A stretch of 31,914 nucleotides of DNA from positions 1 to 31,914 of the forward strand of contig WOGZ01000356.1 of NCBI GenBank assembly GCA_009733775.1, written 5' to 3'. This document shows, piece by piece, positions 1-11,580 of this stretch. Source of the DNA: Alectoria sarmentosa (lineage: Eukaryota > Ascomycota > Lecanoromycetes > Lecanorales > Parmeliaceae). The notes beneath the pieces are model-generated. The model did no database searches. It was not told the origin of the DNA and was given only the letters and a program-made list of their open reading frames with translations. Made by a program: the position numbers and the translations under genes. Numbering within the stretch: the stretch's first letter is position 1; the number at the start of each line of letters is the position of its first letter.

Positions 1-1341
1 GTACCAGCGCCATTAGGAATCGAACCTCAATACCATTAAATACCACCAGCAAACATCAGCCGCATGCCAAGCCAAACCTACTGTTGGTATTGCCACACAC
101 TATTCGCGGTCACGTGCGCTACAAATTCACAAATATGTCATAAGTCAATGCTCACGCCTTCAGTTTTGAAAGCCTCGATCAACAGCATTTTCATACTGCC
201 TTCTCCCGGGCCTTGGAATTCCAGACATACAGTCGTGTCGGAAACGAAGCAATAACCTGGGAGCAAAGCATAAGAGCGGCCGATTGGCGCGTTAAAATGT
301 CTCCTGTCGCTAGAGTGCGACGCGGTAGTGCGTACGTTTCCCCAATCCTCTTGCAGAATCGCTTCGTAATACCCAGAATCGAGAGGAATACTCGCCGCAC
401 TCTTAAAGCTACGTCCGTTTCTCCGTTCCCTGGCTCACTACTGTACTCTCTCATCATACCTTATGTGCCGCTGCCGCGGGGCCATGTAATTGGCGGGCGC
501 ACCCTGAGCTCTACAGCTTCAAGATCTACATTTCTTACCGTCTCTGGTTAAGATTGAGAATGCTAATGCAAGGCGACGGAGATGCCAGTCATGCTGCAAC
601 GTTTCACATTGCGCATGCAATTAACGGCGAAGTCACGGACAATAAGATGGTATCTTTCGTGGATATTCACGATACGCAAATACTCCGCCATATAATTTGA
701 CGACTATCTGCGTTGTAAGTAAGAGCATCTGTATTCGAAAATGGGTCGCAATCTCCTAAATACGGAAAAAACCGATGTTTGTAATAGCATCCTGAAATGC
801 GATGATCCGATGAGCTGGCAAAAGATGCAATTATGGTTGTAACAGCATTTTAAGCTTACAATTTGCCTGAGGATAGCCAGGAAGTTGTCGTCTTTTGTCA
901 ATGTGTTCCTGCATTACGGCATAGGCTTACTGAAACATGTCCTGCAGTCAGCAAATTCCCGTGGGATTCCCAGAGAGGAATGTTGCATTGACGTCCGCCA
1001 AGACTTCACAGCTTTTACCCCGAGTTCCTTTTCCAGGCATTCGTTGCTCTTCTCACGCTGAGAAACACCTTAATCTCCCCCTATATTAGTTCGATGTAAA
1101 TCTCACAGCTCGCATGGAGCTTTACGAGTTTGAAAAATGTCCTTTACAAAAACCAGATTCCAGCGCAGGCTTCTGTTCTAGATCACACAGCAGAATGCCA
1201 CTCTCCCCTTTTCTCTGGGCGAGAAATCAAACATCCGTTGACAATATAGATCTGCTGTAAAGCAGTTGGCTAATATATAACCCACATAGTGAAGGCCATC
1301 GTTAGAATCAAATTCGATTATTCAAGTTGAACCACGGGACA
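1..1341. other. intergenic, no gene recognised
   Basis: Only short overlapping reading frames on both strands, with no recognisable protein family and no convincing exon chain. The right end is the promoter of the secreted-protein gene that starts at 1342. A CACGTG hexamer lies at 111-116 but no gene start is close to it. Confidence 0.5.
1274..1280 (+). promoter_or_regulatory. possible TATA box of the secreted-protein gene
   Basis: The sequence TATATAA lies 62-68 bp upstream of the ATG at 1342, a usual place for a fungal TATA element followed by a short leader. It is a single motif match, so support is modest. Confidence 0.4.
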
Positions 1342-4300
1342 ATGCTGTACTTCTTACTACTTCTCTGTACACTCTATACAATCACCGCCGGTGCACTGCT
1401 GCAACCGGTCACGGGAAAAGGCGTTTTGACTCAAGCGCTCAATTCCATTGACGGAGGCTCATGGAATAAATCCATCTCCATCTCCAATAATACAGGTCCA
1501 GGTATATGGGCAGTATCTAGCCCCTCTTTGAATGTTACTGGTCAGAGCCTATGGAACAGCCTGAATTTATCATCAGACCAGTCTCTTTGGTCTTCCTTGG
1601 ACACATACAACAACGTAAGGTCTTTAGCTCCAGATTGAGGCCTGTCACCCTGGAATAATTTGCGGCTGATACTCCGACTTGTAGTTTCCGGACCAATGTC
1701 TACTCTGGGATGATCACTGTACCGGCAACAAGACGGAAGCCCTCGATCTATTTTTCAATAATACAGGGACGCTATATAACGTGGTCTACGGCGCGCATTG
1801 CATCTGGTCTCGCGAAATTGAGTGTGCTCCCTGGCTACCCTCCCCAACGGTACTGCCCCAGCTTTTAGACTGGTTGAGACAGCCAGAATGCGTCCAAAGC
1901 TTCTATGAGTATCATATCCAAAACACAGATCAGCCGCCATGGACTTGGTCTGGTCGGACATTTGATGGCTGGAGTACGTACACGATTGATTGGAATGCGG
2001 TCGCTACTACGACAAGCAGTGTAGGGTGTTGTGGACAGTGCCATATACTTGGTGGCAATGTGGACGTCTATTACTGGCCTGTACCCGGAGCGAACAGTGG
2101 TTGCGTCTCGACTATCGGTTCAGACTTCAACAATCCTGTCACAGAGCTCATGGTCACTGATGATAGGGGTTATCCTTACTGGAAAGCACAGACGAATCCT
2201 TGGGGACAGAATGGTAGTCAGGATGTGAACAGTATCACAGTTCCTCCACAACAAGCTCTGGATGGTGCTGCAAACCCCCTTAGCGCACAGCCGTACATAA
2301 TCCAAGCTCGACGATATTTACAGAACAATCTCACACTGGATGGGAATGTGTCCAGCTCTGAGGCTATAGCCACTATAGGTGACTTTAGATGGTATGATCA
2401 ATCCCAATTGGATCGTGATCAATATATTGACTAGTTCCTAGTACCTCTCCATCTGTTTGTGTCGGGTTCAGCGACATTTACGCGGCTGATGGATGTGGCG
2501 CACTGTCAACTGACGGTGAGCTGATTCCATATACTATAGTTGCGTTCGCACCCGGAGAGCTTTCCACTATCGAGATCCCAGCTTGGGTACGAGGAAGTGT
2601 TCCCCCAAAAGCAGCAATCAGATCGTTCAACTTTGCAGATCTCCCTTGCCCGCCTCAAGGCGTAATGGTGAGTTTCAACACCCCAACAGACTGCAAGTTT
2701 AATCCCAGGCTCTAGTACGCCGTGGACTATAAGCCTGCTCCAGGCGAGCCCTACCGGCCTGTTCTCTCAGCACCCAGCCGTCTCAGCTCTCTTCTGCCTG
2801 AATGGTCCAGATCCAGCTGCACGGTATTAGCAGCCTTGTTCAACGGGGTTGACCCTCCAAGAGCTCTGAAACCTGCAGAGATCCTCACTCCCAGGGTAAC
2901 TGCAGTCTTTCCCACGGCCTCGGTGGCAGCTGCGGCTATTATGGCAGCTCCGGCATCCGGCATTCGGGCGAATGAGCCAAGCAAAACCCCAAGCCCGTCT
3001 ACAGCAGGCGACAAGGGAGCCACTATCCCATCGGATCCAGACACGGGCGAGAGTGGCTCTGAAGTCTCAGAGCCATCAAGCTCAGATCCGAAACAAGTAG
3101 ACCCGAAACAAGTAGACCCAAAAAACACAGATTCCAATGTCGTAGACTCCGGAAACTCCAAGACAGATAAACAAAAATCGAGCAACGCAGATCCACCAGA
3201 TATCAGACCTAGCATCCCTGGCTCGGAAACTATTCCCGCCGAAGCCTTTCGCCCAACATCGAACACAGAAGATATCGATCCGGAGCACGCCAATTCGTCA
3301 CCACCTTACTCGCAAGACATCGAATTTCAAGTGCTGGAAGGTAATGAGGAGCCCAAAGAGACCCACGGCTCTAATCCCGAAGTCTCAAATCCTGATGACC
3401 CAAGTGCCGACACTTCAAGCCCAGACCGCTCTCAACCCAACGTCCTGGACACCTTTTCGAATGTCGCCGACTCGAGCAATAGTAATGAAAACTCCGAAAA
3501 TCCTCCGCCAGTTGGCTATACTCCTCCTGTCTCCGACTCAAGCGGAAAATACAGCCCAAGCCCGGACCCTCAAGGGAAGGAAGATGCAGACCCTAGTATC
3601 AATAATCTCGACTCTTCCAATGGGGCATTGAAGCAAACTACTTCCAAGGGGAAAGAAGCTGCATTCTCGGACCCCAACAGGTCACCAGCCGCAGGTCCCG
3701 AGGGTAACGGCGATGATGGCTCAGACGTGAAAAGCATAGACAACGAGCTCGACCCCTTCGATATCCTGCCCTCCAAAATTTCTAATAATGATGAGGCTTT
3801 GTCGCGTGCAAAGTCTGGCGATGGACAGCATTCAACACCCAATGACCCAGAAGGAGATCAGTCGTCTCAAGCAGAGAGTTCAAAACATTCTCCATCTAAG
3901 AATAATGCGAATGACGATAACGCAATAGCATACAATGCCCTCTTGCCTCAATATTCATCTGATACGCTCCCCACCGCGGACTCTGATGCCGTGATAGACC
4001 TCCCCAGCAAGACTATGCCTACAGACGGCTCTACCCTCTCGCCTTCATACATCGCTATTGGTCTTCCAACCGCGGATTCTGATGCCATGGCAGATATCTC
4101 TGACAAAACTTCGCCTGCATATGACTCAGCCATCCCGCCTCAACACTCTACCAATGATATTCCAAGCACCCTCACCGATGCTGCGGGAGATACAACCAGC
4201 AAGATTGAACCCACAGATGACTCGGCTTCTGCGACTTCCTCCAGCGGGGTCTCAAAGAATCCAGGAACTGCATCTTCTCCTGCAATGTCAGCAGGCTCGG

Positions 4301-4506
4301 ACCTTCTTTCAGGCAGTAAAGGGGCAAGCAGTAGCAAGTACCACGCAAATGACCTCAATGCGCCCGCTTCAGATAAAGTAAAGAGCTCGGGTAGTAGCCT
4401 GTTGGCAATGAGGAGGCATCCAGAGAGGAATGTTTTGATAAGCGCCCGAGGATTATTGTATGGCTTCTGTATATATGTGCTACCGGGAGTTCTGAACTTG
4501 TTGTAG
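1342..4506 (+). CDS. secreted or GPI-anchored surface protein with long Ser/Pro/Asp-rich tail
   Basis: Four exons fit one open frame: 1342-1614, 1685-2391, 2442-2667 and 2716-4506, giving 998 aa (introns 70, 50 and 48 bp). The first in-frame ATG at 1342 opens a signal peptide (MLYFLLLLCTLYTITAGA). Residues about 20-460 form a Cys- and Trp-containing ectodomain with N-glycosylation sequons (NKS, NNT, NVT, NLS). Exon 4 opens with YAVDYKPAPGEPYRP and FNGVDPPRAL, which I recall as a recurrent motif of uncharacterised Pezizomycotina secreted proteins. The remaining about 500 residues are low-complexity Ser/Pro/Asp/Asn with a DPKQV tandem repeat at 3097-3126 and degenerate repeats near the end (LPTADSDA occurs twice). 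The protein closes with a hydrophobic segment (residues about 977-998) that could be a GPI signal or a membrane anchor. Role unknown; a cell-wall or adhesion function is inference from composition. Confidence 0.8.
3097..3126 (+). repeat. 15-bp in-frame tandem repeat (DPKQV)
   Basis: Two near-perfect 15-bp units encode DPKQV DPKQV and are followed by a degenerate third unit (DPKNT). They sit at the start of the acidic Ser-rich stalk of the surface protein, so unit number could vary between strains. Confidence 0.6.
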
Positions 4507-4935
4507 AGTCGAAAAGCTAGAGCAGTGTATTATATAAAGCCTCACAGTAAATTATAATGGACTCTACTTAGATTCGCATCTAATAACGTCACAAAACTAA
4601 GATAGCCACATAGCCGCCCGAAGCGGTAAACGCGTTCACATTTTAGTGCGCTCGAACGATGTCCCTACCTCTTTCCCTCCTCTCTTCTCCGTTGTTCATC
4701 ACGCACCGTATAATGATACAAGCAAGTATCACCGCATTCTCTTCTTTGATATTCATCAGAGGCTAAGCGCAGATCTCCTGTACCCACAGGGCAAGAGCCC
4801 GTTCCCTTAGCGGGGAAACGTCCCTTTGGTGGGCGCAATGTCTGTCCCCGGAGCCTTTCTCTGGGAGCGTAAAGCCACAAATCGCTTCAAAAATTATTTC
4901 TGGTCACGAGTCATTCCCCTACCTCCTCCTCCTCC
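4507..4935. other. intergenic, no gene recognised
   Basis: The 3' flank of the surface-protein gene followed by unremarkable sequence. I see no protein family, RNA gene or repeat in it. Confidence 0.4.
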
Positions 4936-5384
4936 ATGGAGAATGCTGAGGCGGGTTTGCTGCGAATGCCAAAGACCCTTATTAACGACTTCGAGCACTC
5001 CATCATGGCGGAGCCATCGGCACGGCTGTCACTCGGGCTTAAAAACTCGGAGCTTTCATAAGCTATCTTCTGGCAGTGTGGTACGCCTACCGCTCCGCCG
5101 ACCCTGACTATGCCACCTTCTGTCTATCCCGATGTTGCTGAGCTCCAGTCCAAAAACCGGCCAAGGATCTGAAGAAGCGGACTGGAGAGGTCGACAGCTC
5201 GAAGGTGCAAAAAGCTACGACACAATATATGGAAGCATACACGGAAAAGTTGGCCAAGAGGATTGCCGAGATCAAGGAGAAGTCAAAGATGTTCAAAGCT
5301 GAGAAGAAGGAGCTGCAAAACCGGCCCAGAATTGTGGGGCTAAGATTATCCTCTTTCAAACCTGGTGGAGTGTTTGCTACTTAG
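4936..5384 (+). pseudogene. degraded or unrecognised coding fragment with Lys-rich helical end
   Basis: An ATG at 4936 opens a 41-codon stretch (starts MENAEAGLLRMPK) that stops near 5060. An overlapping frame holds SYLLAVWYAYRSADPDYA (about 5061-5114), stops at 5139-5141 (TGA), and continues in the same frame as a Lys/Glu/Ala-rich probable coiled coil (KLAKRIAEIKEKSKMFKAEK, about 5241-5300) to a stop at 5382-5384. The peptide character looks coding but needs a frameshift and crosses one stop, so this is most likely a relic, or a gene whose small introns I could not place. Family not recognised. Confidence 0.3.
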
Positions 5385-5548
5385 TGTCAGTCCCTTCGTG
5401 CTTGAAACAGCTGATCTAATAGGGATGCCATAGCCAAGGCAGTCAACATATACAAATGTTTCAGACTATCAAGGCTCGAACCCCTCGAAACGCCTGGGCT
5501 AGCAAGCTTTACACTGACAAAAGCCTGACTGTGTCAAAAATAAAGAAA

Positions 5549-6406
5549 CTAATTCAATGCGCCCAATTCGCTTTGGGGAATGAACTCGCATTTCATCCCT
5601 AGGATTGAGTAAAGTTCCTTTGCTGTAACTTCCATCTGCTCTTCAGATTTATCCATCACGCTTGTTGTCAAGTCAAGGCGTTCCACAAGCCACGACTGGT
5701 CAGGATGTCTCAAAAGATCGTTGAGATCGTGTGATTTCTCCCAGAACTCTGTCAAGTCACTGAAAGGTAACGGTTGATCACCCATCATGAGACCCTCCAA
5801 GAAACGAAAGTAATGGTACATTTTAGCTTGACATGAGCGAAAATGTACCGAGTGAATATTTCTTAGCATGGAAAATGGACTGAGGCCTTCCCTAACCATA
5901 GCGCAAGGTTGAGGCTCGCATTCGACTAAAAAATAGTTCATCTGATGGTCATTGAAGGCAAGCATAGCCACAAATTCTTGGATATCGTGAACGTCAGGAC
6001 AGAACTCGCAGGAGTAGTAGTTGGTTTAACCGTCCTCGTTGATCTTGTCGAAACAACCCGTCAAGTCGTTAACAGAGATATAGCATTTTTGGATTCGCTT
6101 AGGATCTACCCGGAACGTTTTTGTTCCTTCCTCGACCTTGATTCGTGTAGTGGAGATGGAGAAGCTGATTTCCGAATACAGCAAATCCTTCATCAGTGTA
6201 CGGAATTCGCTCCAAGTCTCCAACAGTCGTAAGTCCTTTTGTACAGCATATATTTTGGCTAAACGGTATGCAACTAGCGGTAGAAAATGAGGTTCGACGA
6301 TCGCGAAATGGTAGATCCTGCGGCGAAGCTCTGATGGGAGCGACATGAGCCGGAAGACGCCCTGACGTTGAAAATCAAAGACGTCGACCATACTTGCAGA
6401 AAACAT
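5549..6406 (-). CDS. small F-box-like protein, possible 54-bp intron
   Basis: Two in-frame minus-strand blocks are separated by one TAA (6026-6028). The first starts at ATG 6406 (or 6391) and carries FRLMSLPSELRRRIYHFAI at about residue 20, which resembles the short F-box-like head (LPxELRxxIY) common in fungal proteins. The second block ends at 5549. The TAA lies inside a candidate intron, 6030-5977, with a CTGAC branch site and a CAAG acceptor. Its donor (GTTAAA) is weak and its length of 54 is a multiple of three, so splicing preserves the frame and gives about 267 aa. Without splicing the gene is truncated by nonsense. F-box proteins are usually substrate adaptors of SCF ubiquitin ligases. 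No substrate domain is visible, so function is unknown. Confidence 0.5.
5977..6030 (-). other. candidate frame-neutral intron holding the in-frame TAA
   Basis: The 54-bp segment starts with GT (GTTAAA), has CTGAC 17 nt before its end and closes with CAAG. Removing it joins INED to EFVAMLAF in frame and eliminates the only stop in the F-box-like gene. The poor donor leaves a nonsense mutation as the alternative. Confidence 0.4.
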
Positions 6407-6984
6407 GAGATAGTGCGCCTTGGATTTGAGACCGAGATGATTTCGTCTGATTAAACTTGATCTCAATCTTTTGTAAAAACAAGATTGCACACAATAAATG
6501 CAGCAGATATCGGGGTTTATATGCACCCTCAAAACGGATGGACTCACCAAGTGATCATGGGCGCCTGAGAGAAATCTTTTCAGATAATGCATTGGGCAGG
6601 ATGTTTTCCTCAACCATATCGTTGACGAGAACCAACGAAAAGTACGTGGGCGGTCTTCATTTTAGATCCGATATCAAAGGCACTGAAAGCCTTCGATTGG
6701 TTTGGCACATGAGATGCGAAGCTGTTCAGCGTGAACCAAGAAACAAAAGGTATGCCATCTTATTCACCCACCACAGCTTCTACGTCCTTTGCAATCAAAT
6801 CGGTGGCCATCATTCCGAATTATGAGACAGAGCTCATTGCAAGTCTAAGAGGTCGCAAGGATCAACATCTTTCAAATGTCGTTGAAAAGTCGAGATTTTT
6901 AAAGATGGTACTAACCAACATTGGTCGTCCAGTGCGAGCAGATTCTACCTGTACTACTAGAGAAAAGAGTCGAACGTAAATGCT
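6407..6984. other. intergenic, probably with decayed sequence
   Basis: Between the start of the minus-strand F-box-like gene and the ankyrin relic. Short frames overlap on both strands; none has a recognisable domain. The right part may be the destroyed upstream portion of the ankyrin gene. Confidence 0.35.
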
Positions 6985-8534
6985 GTGTCAGAAAGGTACG
7001 GCAGCGCGTTACTATTAGCGGCAGGTACAGGAAGCGGAGCTCTCGTTCGGGTACTCCTCCATCACGGAGCCAACGTCAACGTCTCATCGAGCAGCTCAGG
7101 TACTCGTTGGAGGCAGTGGGTAGCAGGAATGTTTGTAGCAATTGCTCAGATACTGATTCACCACGATGCCAATGCTGGGAAACAATACCTGAGGGAACAG
7201 CTCTAGTATGTGCATGTCGAGGGAAGTGCACGAGGATGGTACAACTGCTCTCAAACCGGGGGGCCGACGCTAACAGAAGAGGTCACGAATACGGGTTTCC
7301 TTTACAGCCGGTGTGCCGGACCTCTTTTTCCAGAAGTGTTGCTCAAAACTGAGATGTTCGGGACATAGTGGGCGCACTCTTGGATGCTGGATCCACTGTC
7401 GAATCCGGTATTGATGATTATCAGTGCCCGCTTGCTATTACTATGGTTCCGGATAACACATTGGCTACTTACGGTTCACGCTATCTTCAGGTCCAAATTT
7501 TCTCTCTACTCCTGCAACGTCATGATTGCTCATCTGACCTTCAGCTCGGCCTGACAAAGCCCGGAGAGCACGATTTCTGCGAAGCTGCAAAGTTTATCTT
7601 AGACCTTGGAAAAGACCTCCAGATCACCGATGGAGTGCTGGCACCAGCGGCGAAGAACAGTGCGGGTGTACTACAGCTGCTCAAAAAGTATGCCAACAAA
7701 TTGCCTCTATCAGAACGCACGCACATCGCGACAGCATTGAGCCTCGCTTCCAGCGACGAGCTAGCCAAGCCATTGCCGGAAAAGGCGAACATTCCAGAGC
7801 TCAGTATGAGCGAAGCCTTTCTTGTTGCATTGATGTCTGACGATTTGCCTGAGACAATATGTCGCCATGAAAGCCTAGAGCTGGTGGTAAAGTGGCGTGT
7901 GTCGCCGAAGATAGCCGACGTTATCATCGAAACAGCCTTGCAACACAGTATTGCAAGAGGCGACTTTGACCGCTTAGTACTGGATCAAACCCCAAACATT
8001 GAAGTCACGGAACAAGTTGCCATAGCAGCAGTGAACAATCTTGCTGAAGGATTGAACGCGATAAGCACGCTTTCTAGATACACGACAGACTTATCCATTG
8101 CCAAAGACGTCATATTAGCTGCCGCTCGGAATCCACGTATTGCCGGTGCCGTCATCGAAATACCCTTTACACGTTGCTCCAGACACCAAAATAGATCAAA
8201 ATACGCTTGAAGCCGTTGTTTCGAGTACTCTCAGCGTAGATATGGTTCAAGAAATGCTCTTAAAGCGTGACAGAAATGTCCGAATCTCTACAAAGGACTT
8301 CAAGGCAATAGTAGGTAGACCATTTCATTGTATTACTCGCGAGTGATCAAGCTAGTGCTGGGCCATGACCAAGACATCGAGATTACGGAAGATGTGATTG
8401 CTGATATGGAACACTTGTGCTTTCGTCTATTTCCGATGATGAGGCATCCTTCAAAGCGCCGCAAAGAGCCTTCCTTCAACAGTCAAGGTGGAAGCGGCAA
8501 CTCAGAAATGTTTAACAAGAGGGGCAAGTTTTGA
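6985..8534 (+). pseudogene. frameshifted ankyrin/NLR-type repeat gene relic
   Basis: Ankyrin-like units occur in alternating frames. One frame (6985-7184) has YGSALLLAAGTGSGALVRVL and LLHHGANVN. Another (about 7190-7349) has MVQLLSNRGADANRRG. A stop at 7350-7352 precedes IVGALLDAGSTVESG. The main block, 7368 to about 8160, is open for 270 residues with spaced repeats of the (V/I)xITxxVxxAA type. The frame then shifts near 8160 to HVAPDTKIDQNTLEAV and LLKRDRNVRISTKDF, and shifts back near 8330 to IKLVLGHDQDIEITEDVI. Such IT-E-VV repeats are, from memory, typical of the C-terminal part of fungal NACHT/ankyrin (NLR-like) proteins. At least three frame breaks and the absence of any NTPase domain mark it as a pseudogene fragment. 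Confidence 0.7.
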
Positions 8535-9424
8535 TTTAACGAGAAAAATTTCATGTATCCATTGGACTTCGGCCCTCGAGTCAGTGAGTAAATACCTCCA
8601 TGTAGCTTCGACTTCGCGTCAGTATAGGCATGAAGTGATGTGATCCTGGGGCGCTGTGACTGGAAGTGGAAGAGTTCGAAGCCTCGCCGGGGAAACGATA
8701 CAATGTAATCCATGTGTTCTGTTTGCAGTTCACCCGACACTCGTCCAACTCGTTCTCATAGGCAGATTTCAGAGGAGGTGGAACGACAGAGTGTTGAAAT
8801 ATGATGATGGAATGTTAAGGATGGATTGATTATTCTCCCAAAGCTCCCCTGGAGCGAACCCTATATACAGTACTATTCATGTGGCTGGCATGTCAATAGG
8901 CCGGAGGAGGCTGGGAACCAACCATCTTTTCAACACAGAGAGCACCGAATCCTTCTAAACCTCGAAAGGCACCAGATGGTGACGTTCGCTCCGTATTAGC
9001 AAAGTTCCAAGCGCTGCCAGATGGGGACCAATCGCTGCAGAGCTCTTGCTGATCATTTTCTCATTGACGCTAGTGCCGTCATGCAGCCCCCCCCACTCTT
9101 CTCCGAAGAACGAATACGCTTCGCTAGTAACTCTCAGCTGTATTCACAGTCCACAGCCTCATTCCCTTCAACCAAAATGTCATAAGCTGAGGGAGCATCA
9201 ATAAGGGCTGAGGATCGCTTGTCACCAACTGCTAAGGATCCCCTTTTGTCTGCATAAAACACTGCCTCGTATTCTTGGACTTCCCTAGCGAATTAAGAAG
9301 AACTTTGTAAATCTAGCCCTGCAACGCGCGAGCTGGCTGCACGTCCCAAAATATGCATACTGCTTCCCGGCATGTATCGCGGATTATGCTGCGTTTCTAA
9401 TCCGTGCCGACAATGCACGTCGAT
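8535..9424. other. intergenic, no gene recognised
   Basis: Mixed-composition DNA between the ankyrin relic and the AT-rich element. No credible reading frame, RNA gene or repeat was seen. Confidence 0.4.
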
Positions 9425-9426
9425 TA

Positions 9427-9516
9427 CTCCTTTTTGCAAAACCCTTGGCGGGAGCGCAAAACTTGCAGCCGCCCCCGCAATTTTTTGTTTGAACCACCGC
9501 CAAATGCACGCAGAAG
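9427..9516 (+). repeat. left terminal inverted repeat (90 bp)
   Basis: Starts CTCCTTTTTGCAAAACC and ends GCACGCAGAAG. It matches the reverse complement of 11581-11670 at about 84 of 90 positions. It is the GC-richer cap of the AT-rich element. Confidence 0.85.
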
Positions 9517-10310
9517 GTAAAATCGCATTATGTAAATATAAAATCACATTCAAATAAATAGCCGTTGCAATAATAATCATTGTAATTATAATAATAATCA
9601 TTACAGTTATTTATTATAATAATAATCATTATTCAAAAATCGAATAAAACTTTTATATTAAATTTCGTTTTAAAAAAATTGGTGATAATGTTTTATAATT
9701 GTATTTTTTACACGTTGCGTATATGAGAATTGAATCGTGTTAAAAACATTTTATTATACGATTTATCGATAGATTTTAGCACGCGAGCAGAAGCGTGTAA
9801 TATAAAAATGAGATATAATGCGTTCGTGTGATGTTTATATTAAAGTTTTAACATTATTTCTTGTTAATATACGCTATTATCGCTTGTAATATAATAATTT
9901 TATATAATATTAATTAAAAGAAAAAAAAGTCGATGAGTAAATAATAAATCGTAAAAATGAAAATATAATTAAGTAATAAATAATTAATTAAAATATAATT
10001 ATGATCATAATAATTATTAAAAATATTTAATTAATAAAGTTTTTAAATAGCTCGAAATATATTATATTCGAGATTTAATCGAATTAAAAATTGTTTAAAA
10101 GTTTTTATAAGATATTTTTATAATGCTATCGCTATCGTTGCAAATAATCACTGCAATCGTGTAATTAAATAATCAAATAATTATTACAGCGATTGCAATT
10201 TATTATGATTGTGTAATTATTGCAATTTTGCAATCAGATATTCAAATAATCATCGCAGTTATATAATTATTACAATCTTATAATTAAATAATTAAATAGT
10301 TAAATAATTA

Positions 10311-10781
10311 TTATAATCGTCACAATGAAATAATTATCGCAGTTATATAATTAAATAATTAAGTAATTAAGTAATCAAATAATTAAATAATTAAATAACT
10401 AAATAATTATCGTAGTTATATAATCATTATAATCTTATAATTAAATAATTAAATAATTAAACAATTATTATAATCGTCGCAATCAAATAATTATCGCAGT
10501 CGTATAATTAAATAATTAAATAATCAAGTAATTAAGTAGTTGAATAGTTAAATAATTAAATAATCATCGCAGTCGTGTAATTATTACAGTTTTATAATTA
10601 AATAATCAAATAATTAGATAATTATTATAATCGTCGCAATTAAATAATCATCGCAGTCGTATAATTAAATAATTATTATAGTCGTTATAGTTAAATATTT
10701 ATTATAATCGTGTAATCATTGTAAGTTTGAAATTAAATAATCAAATAATTATTACAATTATCGCAGTCAAGTAATTATTAC
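10311..10781 (+). repeat. 157-bp-period degenerate tandem repeat inside the foldback element
   Basis: The marker TTATAATCGTC(A/G)CAAT starts at 10311, 10468 and 10625, exactly 157 bp apart. Each is followed by AAATAATTATCGCAGT-like sequence. Short TAAATAAT units fill the spaces. The third unit is incomplete or diverged towards its end. Confidence 0.6.
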
Positions 10782-11580
10782 AATTATTTAATTAAATAAT
10801 CAAATAATTATTATAGCGATCGTAGTTTATTACAATCGTGTAATCACAGTTATATAATTAAATAATTAAATAATTAAATAATTGAATAGTTAAATAGTTA
10901 AATAATTAAATAATTAAATAACAATTGCAATTTATCGTAATTATATAATTATTATTGCGATAATCATTTAATTATTTAATTATTTAATTATTTAATTATA
11001 ATAATTCTTTAATTGCGATAATTACGATAATTATTTAACTATTTTATTATATAATTATTTAATTGCAAAATTGTAATAATTATTTAATTACGACAGTTGC
11101 AATAATTATTTAAATATTTAATTACGATAATTACAATAATTATTTAATTATTTAATTTCAAATTTATAGAAATTATACGATTATAATAATTATTTGATTA
11201 TAGTGAATTATAATCGCTATAACGATTATTTAATTATTTAATTATTTAATTATACGATTATTTAATTATTTGATTATTTAATTATAAAAATATAATAATT
11301 ACACGACTGCGATAATTATTTGATTATTTAATTATAAAGTTATAGTAATTACACGATTATAATAAATTGCAATCGTTGTAATAATTATCTGATTATCTGA
11401 TTACACGGTTACGATGGTTATTTAATTGTGATAATTATAATATAGCGATAATGATAGCGATAATAATAGCGACAGTGATAGATAAATCGAGGTTTAAAAA
11501 GATTACATTTATTTTGAATGATCAATGAATTATACACGGCCTCAAATTTATACGATTTTATTATTATATCACGATCTTAT

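Noticed and set aside
5..90. Possible minus-strand tRNA suggested by GGTTCGATTCC near the left edge
   Set aside because: The T-arm stem has a mismatch, and no matching acceptor stem or D-arm could be found upstream on that strand.
2751..3293. 180-aa minus-strand frame
   Set aside because: Antisense shadow of the Ser/Asp-rich tail of the surface protein, open because of codon bias in the low-complexity region.
9293..9601. Small frames on both strands over the left TIR (also 11518-11715 over the right TIR)
   Set aside because: They lie on or across the non-coding TIRs, mirror each other because of the inverted repeat, and resemble no transposase.
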